DNA of 64,000 nucleotides from Pseudomonadota bacterium. Its GTDB lineage: Bacteria > Pseudomonadota > Gammaproteobacteria > Burkholderiales > JAKAFK01. Below, piece after piece: positions 8,632 to 16,067 of this stretch. The stretch is from contig JAJYKK010000004.1 of the NCBI GenBank assembly GCA_021788645.1, positions 20,583-84,582 on the forward strand, written 5' to 3'. The position numbers were made by a program, and so were the translations under genes. The notes below the pieces were generated by a model. It made no database searches and was not told the DNA's origin. It worked only from the letters and a program-made list of their open reading frames with translations. Each line of letters opens with the position of its first letter. Position 1 is the stretch's first letter.

Positions 8632-9978
8632 ATGAAGCAAAAGTTTAAGCTTAATAAGTTGTCCGTCGCCATCACATCGGCGGCGACGCTTGCCACGTTG
8701 GGATTCTCCGGGCAGGCGCTGGCCGTGCCGAGCTATGCGCGCCAAACGGGTCTCGCTTGCGAAGCGTGCCATACGATCTTCCCCGAACTGACTGCCTTCG
8801 GACGCACGTTCAAGCTGAACGGCTACACGCTGACCGGCCTGCAGCAGATCGAAGCCGCCAACGGCCAGGCCCTCAAGATCAATGCCGGCGCTCCGCTATC
8901 CGTCATGCTCCAGGCGTCCGTGTCGAACGAAGGGAAGCGTCCGCCTGGGGGGCAGAACAACAACACGGAGTTCCCGCGCCAGTTGAGCTTCTTCTATGCG
9001 GGTGAGATTTCCCCGCACATGGGGACCTTCATCCAGGTCACCAACGCGCAGAAGGACGGGGGCGTGGGTTTCGGCATTGACAATTCTGATGTCCGCTACG
9101 CCAACCACTACGGCACCGACAGCATCTGGGGCTTGACGCTGAACAACAATCCGTCGGTCCAAGACGTCTGGAACGACACGCCGGCCTGGGGATACCCCTG
9201 GATTCATTCGGGCGAAAAACCCTACGACCGCTTCCTGCCTGATGGCGCCACGAAGAACGCCCCCGGAGCTCCGGACATTATGCTGGACAGCCTGGGGCAG
9301 GCCGTTGCTGGTTTGGGCGCCTACACGATGATCGACAATGCCTGGTACGCGGAGTTGTCCTTCTATCGCTCTGCCAACATGGGCACCCTGGTCGAGCCGG
9401 TTGCCGGATCGATCAATGGTCTTGCTCCCTACGCGCGCGTTGCCTGGCAACATAATTTCGGCGACATCTACTGGGAAATCGGCGGCTTCGGCATGCAGAC
9501 CCAGGAACTCGACGGCAATGGCAACGAAAACGTGTACAAGGATCTCGGCCTGGACTCGCAATTGGAAATCCCCGTCTCAGGCAGCGACTTGCTAGCCCTG
9601 CACGCACGCTATTCGCATGAGACTCAGGACTATGGCACTTCGGGGGCGGCTGCCGGGGCGAGTGCTTCGAACTCCAGCGACACGCTGAAGAACTACCATA
9701 TCGACGGCATCTATCACTTTGGTCATGTGGCCGACGTGGGGCTGGGATGGGACGACTGGACCGGCACTTCGGATGCAGCCCTGTACGCCTGGGGCAACGG
9801 GACCACGAACGTGGGCGGGAGTCCGGACACGGCTTCCTGGACCGCTCAGGTGGAATACCTGCCTTGGGAAAACACCAAGCTGGGCCTTCAGTATCGCGCC
9901 TACACGAAGTATGTTGGCTCGACGAGCAGCGTGTCGAACGACAACTACCTCATGGCGTACGGCTGGTTCGCTTGGTAA
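8632..9978 (+). CDS. Cyc2-like outer-membrane monoheme cytochrome-porin
   Basis: 448 aa. A signal peptide (cleavage ALA-VP, after residue 31) is followed at once by one heme site CEACH (43-47) inside YARQTGLACEACH and FPELTAFGRTFKLNGYTL. That motif, then a C-terminal barrel of about 380 residues ending YGWFAW, is the known layout of Cyc2, the outer-membrane Fe(II) oxidase of Acidithiobacillus and other iron oxidisers. Length also fits. The RBS AAGGGGG precedes the ATG. Downstream lie a BamE-like protein and HiPIPs, so electrons probably pass from Fe(II) through this protein to HiPIP. Homologues with the same motif occur in species not known to oxidise iron, so the substrate is inferred. Confidence 0.82.
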   Translation: MKQKFKLNKLSVAITSAATLATLGFSGQALAVPSYARQTGLACEACHTIFPELTAFGRTFKLNGYTLTGLQQIEAANGQALKINAGAPLSVMLQASVSNEGKRPPGGQNNNTEFPRQLSFFYAGEISPHMGTFIQVTNAQKDGGVGFGIDNSDVRYANHYGTDSIWGLTLNNNPSVQDVWNDTPAWGYPWIHSGEKPYDRFLPDGATKNAPGAPDIMLDSLGQAVAGLGAYTMIDNAWYAELSFYRSANMGTLVEPVAGSINGLAPYARVAWQHNFGDIYWEIGGFGMQTQELDGNGNENVYKDLGLDSQLEIPVSGSDLLALHARYSHETQDYGTSGAAAGASASNSSDTLKNYHIDGIYHFGHVADVGLGWDDWTGTSDAALYAWGNGTTNVGGSPDTASWTAQVEYLPWENTKLGLQYRAYTKYVGSTSSVSNDNYLMAYGWFAW

Positions 9979-10015
9979 GCCTGTAGCGAGATGTTGAAGT
10001 AGATGTTCGGTGCCT

Positions 10016-10055
10016 CCTCTGGCCCTGCGGGGCAGTATGCCCGCAAGGCCAGAGG
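10016..10055 (+). terminator. Large stem-loop after the cyc2-like gene
   Basis: A 9-bp outer stem (10016-10024 with 10047-10055) encloses a 6-bp inner stem (10026-10031 with 10040-10045). It starts 38 bases after the stop. No T-run follows, so it may stabilise the 3' end of the mRNA rather than terminate. Confidence 0.5.
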
Positions 10056-10357
10056 ATCCGTAGCAGGCATCGCACAGGTACGGGGTCGCGTGGGCGCGTA
10101 CTCCCCGGTACCACAGGATCAAGAATTGTTGCAGGGCCTGGCCGCTGCCATGAAGAGGCGGGTCATGCCAAACCTTCCCTGGAGGGAGGGGTTCCGCCCG
10201 AGATGCACGTCCGAGTGCCACAAAAGGCGTGAAGCCACCGCCAAGATGGGCTTGCAACTGGAGCGTGGACTCGAAGAGAATAGGCAACGAAGAGCCGATT
10301 ATTCAGAAGATCGCAGTGACGATAGCCTTAAATCCTCAATCAACGGGTGGCAGCAGA
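10056..10357. other. Gap between the cyc2-like and BamE-like genes
   Basis: 300 bases with open frames on both strands but no recognisable domain, no consistent codon signal and no clear RBS. I see no gene here. Confidence 0.4.
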
Positions 10358-10861
10358 ATGGATGATAACGTGAATCGCGTCGACGGCTGGCAAAGGCGCC
10401 GCAAAGGGCTGGGGGTGATCGCAGGGGCGCTTGCGCTTGCGCTCAGTGTCCCGGCCAGCGCCGCAGGGACCGCAGGGGGCGACGCCGCGCTCACCGAGCA
10501 GCTCAAAGCCCTTCAGGCCGCCATCAGCGCGCTGTCGGCCAAGGTGGACGCCCTGCAGAAGAAACAGGCTCAGGCGCCGGCGCCCTCGCCCCAGGCGACT
10601 GAAGCGGCTGCCCGGCAGGCCGTCCAGGAGATTGAGCAGCAGAAGGTCAAGCTGCAAGACGCCTGGGACAGCATCAAGCTTGGGCTGTCGAAGTCGAGGG
10701 TCCGGGCGCTTCTGGGGGAACCTTCCACCCGCTTCTCGCTCAATAGTGACCAGCGGATCTGGTATTACTCCTATCCCGGCAAGGGGTCCGGGTCGGTGAT
10801 CTTCGGCCGAGACGGGAAGGTTACCGGGAGCCAAAAGCCGCCCGGGATGAGTTTCTGGTGA
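10358..10861 (+). CDS. Exported coiled-coil protein with a C-terminal BamE/SmpA-like domain
   Basis: 167 aa from the ATG at 10358, chosen because the signal peptide follows it (basic QRRRKG, then GVIAGALALALSVPASAA). There is no lipobox Cys, so it is probably periplasmic. Residues 45-70 form a heptad helix (LTEQLKALQAAISALSAKV), followed by a second helix. The C-terminal 60 residues (LGLSKSRVRALLGEPS, IWYYSYPGKGSGSVIFG) match the BamE/SmpA/OmlA fold, which helps assemble outer-membrane barrels. Position between an outer-membrane cytochrome-porin and HiPIP genes suggests a dedicated helper, which is inference. No strong RBS is visible. Confidence 0.65.
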   Translation: MDDNVNRVDGWQRRRKGLGVIAGALALALSVPASAAGTAGGDAALTEQLKALQAAISALSAKVDALQKKQAQAPAPSPQATEAAARQAVQEIEQQKVKLQDAWDSIKLGLSKSRVRALLGEPSTRFSLNSDQRIWYYSYPGKGSGSVIFGRDGKVTGSQKPPGMSFW

Positions 10862-10954
10862 TCATTCGCCGTGGCGTCCGCTGCTCTCGGATGATCGGCG
10901 CCGCCCGGGCATGCGCCACTGGGCTGACGAACCGTTCCTCTGGCACGTTGCGCG

Positions 10955-11250
10955 ATGGGCCTCGATCCTGAGAAAACATCCAGACGGACGTTCCTGGCGA
11001 CCGGCGTGACGCTCGCCGCCACGGCCGCCGCGGCGGTGGCCGGGATGGGCATGCGGCTGGCGCCGGCCAAGCTGTCGAAGGCGGCGCTCCATTACCGGAA
11101 CACGCCGGTCGGCGGCAAGGCAGCAGCAATTGCATCCAGTTCGTCGCGGGGCCGCAACCCGATGCCGACGGCACCTGCCAAGTCGTGGCCGGCGCCGTCA
11201 GCCCCCACGGCTATTGCGTCGCCTACTCGCCGAACTGGGGAAGCCGCTAG
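10955..11250 (+). pseudogene. HiPIP gene broken by a one-base deletion
   Basis: The frame starts MGLDPEKTSRRTFLATG, a Tat signal (SRRTFL), and runs in frame to TPVGGK. At about 11122 it shifts. Reading on in the other frame gives SNCIQFVAGPQPDADGTC and then VSPHGYCVAYSPNWGSR with a stop at 11248-11250, a complete HiPIP C-terminus. Restoring one T at the junction would recreate a TGC and the motif CSNC, giving all four cluster cysteines. Either this is a very recent pseudogene or a sequencing error hides an intact second HiPIP. The unshifted frame runs to 11302 with nonsense sequence. Confidence 0.85.
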
Positions 11251-11600
11251 CGGATGCCAGCGGTGCCGCGGACGGCGCGCGGCAACGGCGCTAACGCCCT
11301 GAGCGGGTGGGTAAAAATTCCTTCGCGCGGCATAAAAAAATTTTTCTCGAGAGGGTTGCCCAAAGACGAACTCTTTGCGCTATACTTGGTCCAACATGAT
11401 AAAGGATATGGAGATCCCATTATCTACCTGATTGGACTATTTTTTGATTTCCGTCCCGTCGGGCGCGAGGCGATGGCCGATGGGGTCCTGCGGTTGAGAG
11501 ATTAAACGTTGTGCGCCGTGCGTGAATCGGTGCGACCGGCGTGCCAGCGGTTTTACACTTGGCATATTTCCAACCTTTGCTTCTTAAGGAGTAAACAGCG
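11251..11600. other. Gap between the two HiPIP genes
   Basis: No gene is supported. It holds the promoter at 11332-11386 and a leader of about 210 bases before the intact HiPIP. The leader is A/T-richer than the surrounding genes. Confidence 0.5.
11332..11386 (+). promoter_or_regulatory. Promoter of the intact HiPIP gene with an A/T tract like an UP element
   Basis: An A7-T5 tract (11334-11345) precedes -35 TTGCCC (11356-11361) and -10 TATACT (11381-11386). The spacer is 19 bases, longer than ideal, but the A/T tract sits where an UP element binds the RNA polymerase alpha subunit. This fits high expression. Confidence 0.55.
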
Positions 11601-11885
11601 ATGAGCATCAAGGACGAAAAAATCTCCCGGCGGACGTTCCTCAAGGGCAGCGCCATGCTGGCCTCCATCGGTGTGGTCGCCGCCACCGGCGCGCTGAGCC
11701 GCTCCGCCTACGCCGGCGTGCCCAAGGCCGCCATGCAGTATCAAGACAAGCCCAAGAACGGCCAGCACTGCTCGAACTGCATCCAGTTCGTCCCTGGTGC
11801 TTCCGCCAAGGCTGCCGGCAAGTGCAAGCTTGTCGACGGTGCCATCAGCCCGAACGGCTGGTGCGCGGCCTACTCCGCCAAGTAA
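11601..11885 (+). CDS. High-potential iron-sulfur protein, Iro-like, Tat-exported
   Basis: 94 aa. The Tat signal has SRRTFLKG at 9-16 and a cleavage site near SAYA-GV. The mature part (about 56 aa) has the four [4Fe-4S] ligands: HCSNC, a third Cys in GKCKLVDG and a fourth in PNGWCAAY. PKAAMQYQDKPK and ISPNGWC closely follow Iro of Acidithiobacillus ferrooxidans. It is a periplasmic electron carrier, here probably taking electrons from the Cyc2-like protein to a terminal oxidase or bc1 complex not in the window. A purine-rich RBS (TTAAGGAG) precedes the ATG, and a terminator follows. Confidence 0.95.
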   Translation: MSIKDEKISRRTFLKGSAMLASIGVVAATGALSRSAYAGVPKAAMQYQDKPKNGQHCSNCIQFVPGASAKAAGKCKLVDGAISPNGWCAAYSAK

Positions 11886-11966
11886 TCGCGGAACGCGCGG
11901 GTCCCGCCGGCTGACGGGATCCGCGAGCGCCCCGCTGGGGGCGCATCATGTGTGTTTGCTTTATCT

Positions 11967-11990
11967 TGGCCCCTCGCGGGCCATTTTTTT
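11967..11990 (+). terminator. Rho-independent terminator after the HiPIP gene
   Basis: The stem TGGCCC/GGGCCA (11967-11972 with 11978-11983) is followed by seven T (11984-11990). A second 7-bp GC hairpin lies just before it, near 11927-11944. Confidence 0.85.
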
Positions 11991-12076
11991 ATCCGCACGA
12001 GCGCGCCAACACGCCGCGCTACCGAATCGCCACTGCCTTTGCCGCGGTGCGCGCCCCTAAGGCACCAGAGCCGCGG

Positions 12077-12451
12077 TCACTGACTATCGGGGAAGGTGCT
12101 GTCGGCGAGTCCCACGTCAAGGGCCGTGGCGAAGCTGGGCAGCCGCGCTTGCGTCTGGGCGAGCCCGAAGGCCGCCGTGGGCTGCATGCGCACGCACACC
12201 ATGCGCACCCCGATGGCGCGGCAGGCGTTGGAGAGGCTCTCGAGCCATCGGCAGTAGGCATCGTCGATAAGCGCGAGGCCCGCCAGGTCATAAGACAGCG
12301 TCGCCGCCCGCAACCCTTGCAGCCGCTCCAGGATGGCCACGACGAGCGTGCCGGGGTCGCCGACGTCCAGGCTCTGGGACGGTTCCAGAAGGATCTGGCC
12401 GTTGCCGATCGGAGTGAGATGAAAGCCCAGCTCGCTGGCGTCTTGTAGCAT
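12077..12451 (-). CDS. Single-domain STAS protein, RsbS-like, with Asp at the phospho-site
   Basis: 124 aa, one STAS domain. Lined up with Bacillus RsbS, the loop that carries the phosphorylated serine (IDS in RsbS) reads LALIDDAYCRWL, so Ser is replaced by Asp. It follows the RsbR-like gene by 18 bases. In known stressosomes RsbS and RsbR form the core that holds RsbT until both are phosphorylated. The Asp might imitate a permanently phosphorylated state, or this may be an anti-anti-sigma protein with another role. Assignment rests on STAS pattern and context. Confidence 0.7.
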   Translation of the reverse strand: MLQDASELGFHLTPIGNGQILLEPSQSLDVGDPGTLVVAILERLQGLRAATLSYDLAGLALIDDAYCRWLESLSNACRAIGVRMVCVRMQPTAAFGLAQTQARLPSFATALDVGLADSTFPDSQ

Positions 12452-12469
12452 GTCGAGGCGGTTCCGGAA

Positions 12470-13336
12470 TCAATGCGGCGTCGATACGTGGATCTCCATG
12501 CGCCGGAAAGCTTCCTTCAGCCCGTCGGACAGGCTCGCGCGCGTGGTGACGTTGCCGAGATCGATGTTCAGGTTGGTCAGCGCCCGGGCGATTTCCGGAC
12601 GAATCCCCGTCAGGATGGCATCGGTGCCCATGAGCTGCACCGCGCGCACCATCTGGATGAGATGGTGCGAGACCTGGGAGTCGATGGCGCGCACGCCGGT
12701 GACGTCCATGACGACCGCGCGGGCGCGATCGCTGGCGATGCGGTTGAGGAGCGCTTCCATGATCAGCATGGTCCGGCTGGAGTCGAGCGTCCCGATGATC
12801 GGCAAGGTGAGCACCCCGTCCCAGATTTCGGTGATGGGCGTGGCGGTCTCGCGCAGTTCCTCCTGTTGCGCGTAGATCGTGCGCTCCTTCTCCTCGAGGT
12901 AGGACTCGAACACCACGAGCGACAATTCGTTGAACACGTTGGACAACAGCAGGAGAATGGCGCGCACGCCGTCGCCGTCCACGCTCTCGTCGCCTTCGAG
13001 CGCCTCGATGAAGATCTTCTGCAGAAACTGCGCATAGCGCAGGAAGTCGGCCATGCGGCCGCCGCGCAGAAGAATCTGCTTGGCCACGTTGCTGAAGAAG
13101 CCCTGCAAGGCCTTGAACTCGGCCGTCTGGTGATCGAGCGGGTTGTCGGTCTTGAAGAGCGCGACCATCAGCTCCAGAAATTCAACGCTGAAATCGGAAA
13201 TCTCGTCGGCGCTCATGATCTGGTTCGCGCCGAAGACATCGCGCGCGCGCGCCTCGATCAGGGAAGACATCCTCCCGATCTGAAGCTTCGTCTGCTCGAG
13301 CAAGGTGCGTCGGGTCTTCGACATCGCATTGCGCAT
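12470..13336 (-). CDS. RsbR-like stressosome protein (N-terminal helical sensor plus STAS)
   Basis: 288 aa. The N-terminal half is helical, like the non-heme globin domain of RsbR. A linker helix (EKERTIYAQQEELRETATPI) leads to a STAS domain with ITEIWDGVLTLPIIGTLDS and VVMDVTGVRAIDSQVSHHL. The two sites phosphorylated in Bacillus RsbRA are Ser in AIDSQV and Thr in NVTTRASL here, so both can still be phosphorylated. LTGIRPEIARAL is the usual STAS helix. The RBS AAAGGAAAAG precedes the ATG. It is the third gene of the module, between the RsbT-X fusion and the RsbS-like gene. Confidence 0.87.
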   Translation of the reverse strand: MRNAMSKTRRTLLEQTKLQIGRMSSLIEARARDVFGANQIMSADEISDFSVEFLELMVALFKTDNPLDHQTAEFKALQGFFSNVAKQILLRGGRMADFLRYAQFLQKIFIEALEGDESVDGDGVRAILLLLSNVFNELSLVVFESYLEEKERTIYAQQEELRETATPITEIWDGVLTLPIIGTLDSSRTMLIMEALLNRIASDRARAVVMDVTGVRAIDSQVSHHLIQMVRAVQLMGTDAILTGIRPEIARALTNLNIDLGNVTTRASLSDGLKEAFRRMEIHVSTPH

Positions 13337-13430
13337 GCTTCTTTTCCTTTCGTTACGACAATTGCCGATGCAAACGGCCGCACCCTACGGCGCCGCCGGG
13401 CTCTCGACGGTATGCGCGCGCGCCCGCGCG

Positions 13431-14480
13431 TCAGGCCGCGCGCGCCGTGGCCACGCACACCGATTGGTCGTCGGTCGCGCGTCCCATGACGTTGCCGAGC
13501 AGGTAGGCGACCACCTGCGGATGCTGATGCACAAGGCCCGGGAATTCTCCGGCCACGGAACGATTCCGGATGCCGTCGCTCGCGGTGATGATGGTGCACT
13601 GGCGCCGGCACGCGATGTCGGCGACGACCGGTTCTTCGTGCTCCTTGCCGAGGATCCCGGGCGCAAAGCCGAGACTGGATACGCTCTCGTCGCTATGAAT
13701 CTGGGCGGACATGTCGCCCACGCCTGCCAGGCAGGCGCTGCCGCGCGCAAGATCGAGGGTGACCGCGACCCCGACGGCGCCGCGCCGCGACGCCAGCGTC
13801 TGATCGACTTGTCGCAGCAGACGCTGCGGCGCGACCCCGAGGGCCACCGCCGAGGCCAGTCCGTCGGTGGTTTCCTGCGCCTCCAGGCCGTGCCCGAGCC
13901 CGTCCAGATGGATCCAGGCCAGGCGCTGCCCGTCGATTTTAAGGTAGACCCGATCGCCGTTGTAGCGGTCGTCCGCGAGCGATCGTGAAAACAGACCCAC
14001 CCGGACGTGCGGTTGCCCGAGCCGCTCCTTCGGGGCATGGACCGCCCGGAAACGCGCCCACACCAGCGTGCCGTGCCAGCGGGGCGGGCCGGGCGCCCGC
14101 GGCTGCGTGTACAGCCCCCACTCGTGCGACAACCGCGCGATGCTCCCGAGGCCCTTGCCCAGGGTATGTGCGGTCGAGAAGCCGTCCTGCGCCGCCTGCA
14201 CGGGGTCATCGATGCCGCCGCCGAAATCCAGCGCGACCAGGTCGAGGGTCTGTCCGGGCTGCTGCCAGACCTGCACCAAGCCGCGGCGGTGCGCATGCTT
14301 GAGCTGATTGCTGGCCATCTCCGCGGCCGCGAGCGTCATGTTCTCCCGGTCAGTCTCGACAAACCCGAGCCGGCGCGCCGCGGCCTGCACCCGTGCGCGC
14401 AGGAGGACGCCATCGCTCTCGTCCTGGATGAGGCTGTTGTACAGCAGGCGGCAGGCATCGCGGCTGTCCACTTCGGTCAT
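13431..14480 (-). CDS. Fused RsbT-like kinase and RsbX-like phosphatase
   Basis: 349 aa with two domains. Residues 15-130 form a GHKL ATPase of the anti-sigma/RsbT kind: N-box LAAAEMASNQLKHA, DFGGGIDDP, GKGLGSI. Residues 165-345 are a SpoIIE/RsbX-type PP2C phosphatase: HLDGLGHGLEA, LAGVGDMSA, ITASDGIRN, ATDDQSVCVA. In Bacillus these are separate: RsbT phosphorylates RsbR/RsbS and RsbX reverses it. Fusing both activities suggests a self-resetting switch. The ATG overlaps the stop of the upstream cyclase by 4 bases. Such fusions are known in Gram-negative stressosome loci. Confidence 0.85.
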   Translation of the reverse strand: MTEVDSRDACRLLYNSLIQDESDGVLLRARVQAAARRLGFVETDRENMTLAAAEMASNQLKHAHRRGLVQVWQQPGQTLDLVALDFGGGIDDPVQAAQDGFSTAHTLGKGLGSIARLSHEWGLYTQPRAPGPPRWHGTLVWARFRAVHAPKERLGQPHVRVGLFSRSLADDRYNGDRVYLKIDGQRLAWIHLDGLGHGLEAQETTDGLASAVALGVAPQRLLRQVDQTLASRRGAVGVAVTLDLARGSACLAGVGDMSAQIHSDESVSSLGFAPGILGKEHEEPVVADIACRRQCTIITASDGIRNRSVAGEFPGLVHQHPQVVAYLLGNVMGRATDDQSVCVATARAA

Positions 14481-15469
14481 GCCGCCACGTCCTCTAGCCC
14501 GGAAGACAGGAACGTCTCGGAATGGACCGCTCCCTTGGGGTCGCGCACCGCCAGCACGATGCGTCCGCGTCCGGTGCCCTTGGCCTGGTACAGTGCCTCG
14601 TCGGCGCGCCGGATGAAGGCCTGCAAACTGGAATCGGCGGGTTCCCGCCCCGACAGGGAGGCAAGGCCGATGCTGACGCGGCCATCCATCGCCGCAAGCA
14701 CCTCCTTCGCCTTCTCGACGGCGATATCCGCGCCGGCGAAGATCAGCATCGCGAACTCGTCGCCGCCGAAGCGGAACGCGTAATCGACCTCGCGCCGGAT
14801 GACCGAGCGCATCGCGTCGGCCATCTTGCGCAGATACGCGTCCCCCGCCTGATGCCCGAACTCGTCATTGACCGCCTTGAAGTGATCGAGATCGAATAGG
14901 GCGAGGCACAGGGATTCGTCCTTCTGGCGAAGGGTCCGGTTGAACGCGCACGCGACCCGGTCATCGTAGGCGCGGCGGTTCAGCAGTCCGGTCAGGGCAT
15001 CCGTTTCCGCGCGCCGCAGCGATTCGCGCAGTTCCATCTGGCGCTTCTCCAGGATCTGCTGCAGCGCCTCCAGCTCCGCTTCCGTGCGGGCCCGGGTCTC
15101 CTCCAGGTAGCGCGTCATCTCGGCATTGCGCCGCTGAAGCAAGGAGGGGTCGACATCCTCGGTGGAGTGCAGAAGGCGCTGCCGCAGTTCGTCGACCAGC
15201 GGCGCCATGGGCGGCGGGCGAAGCCGCACGATCTCGGTGGCCTGATCCTGCCATTCGACGCGCAGCCGATCCCCGTCGAGGGTGAGCCGGACAGGCAGGG
15301 GCTGATGGAGTTGGCTGCGGGCCATGCGAAGCCGGCGCGCGGCGTCCAGCGTCGGCAGCGTCGCCGCAAACGCGTTGGCCCCGAGCGCCCTGGCCGATTG
15401 CAGGACGAACCCGAGGAAGGTTTGCAGATCCGGCTCGATCGTGAGGTTTTGCGTCAGGAGCTCCACCAT
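14477..15469 (-). CDS. Diguanylate cyclase in the stressosome-like operon
   Basis: 330 aa from the ATG at 15469; AGGAGG lies about 10 bases upstream. An in-frame GTG (15475) and an ATG at 15499 are alternatives. The N-terminal 150 residues are of unknown fold, followed by a coiled coil (ARTEAELEALQQILEKRQME). The GGDEF domain has the intact active site FRFGGDEFAM and the inhibitory site REVD five residues before it, so it should make c-di-GMP and be product-inhibited. It is first in the operon, overlapping the RsbT-X gene by 4 bases, so c-di-GMP is a likely output or partner of the stressosome module. Confidence 0.9.
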   Translation of the reverse strand: MVELLTQNLTIEPDLQTFLGFVLQSARALGANAFAATLPTLDAARRLRMARSQLHQPLPVRLTLDGDRLRVEWQDQATEIVRLRPPPMAPLVDELRQRLLHSTEDVDPSLLQRRNAEMTRYLEETRARTEAELEALQQILEKRQMELRESLRRAETDALTGLLNRRAYDDRVACAFNRTLRQKDESLCLALFDLDHFKAVNDEFGHQAGDAYLRKMADAMRSVIRREVDYAFRFGGDEFAMLIFAGADIAVEKAKEVLAAMDGRVSIGLASLSGREPADSSLQAFIRRADEALYQAKGTGRGRIVLAVRDPKGAVHSETFLSSGLEDVAA

Positions 15470-16067
15470 ACCCACCGATCCTCCTTCCTGGCCGCTCATC
15501 CCCGTCGTGTTTGCGCCGCACGCCCCTCCGGGCGCGGCCTGGCCGCGTGGGTTGTTTTCGTTCGTATGACGCCCGATTATGCGCCCAAACGCAGGAAATA
15601 GGAAGCATACGCGTCGGTTGCATCCCTCGTCTGGCCGGCGCCCGGGATGCTCGGCGCCTCCGGTGGTTCGGAGCAGTGGCGCGGGGGGGCTCTCGAAGGA
15701 TTCCGGCGTCGATCCGCCGGTGCCGGTCGGTGCTCCTCCTAGCCCCTTCCGGGTCCCGGCGCGGCTGCGCAATGCCGACGGCGCCGGTGCCGCTGTCGAG
15801 CCCGCCCGCGGGTGCGACGGGGTGCCGATCTCGCCTGCGGAGATCGGCCCCGAGCGTGCGTCCGGGATGCCCTTGCCCTCCCGCTTCCAGGGCCGCTGCG
15901 TTCTGCGCCGCGGCGCGACCCTTCCCGCAGCGCAAGGCCTTCTTGGGGCCCCGGGGTTCCGGCCCGCGCCCGAACCTTTGGGCGATGCCGCGGTCTCATC
16001 GTTTAACCCAGTCATAGACCCGCCCTGCCAGGCAAGCGCCTGGAAGCGGCGGCAACGGAGTCGCCTC
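15470..16067. other. Divergent region between two c-di-GMP genes
   Basis: About 600 bases. The frame that opens at 15579 and runs into the GGDEF-EAL gene is Arg/Pro-rich, without domain content or RBS, and is treated as non-coding. No clear promoter hexamers could be picked out. Confidence 0.45.

Noticed and set aside
10003..10365. 120-residue frame after the cyc2-like gene, and the antisense frame 9592-10287
   Set aside because: Runs through the hairpin at 10016-10055, has no RBS and no recognisable family.
15579..16067. 163-residue N-terminal extension of the PAS-GGDEF-EAL protein
   Set aside because: Composition is non-coding and the ATG at 16068 has an RBS.
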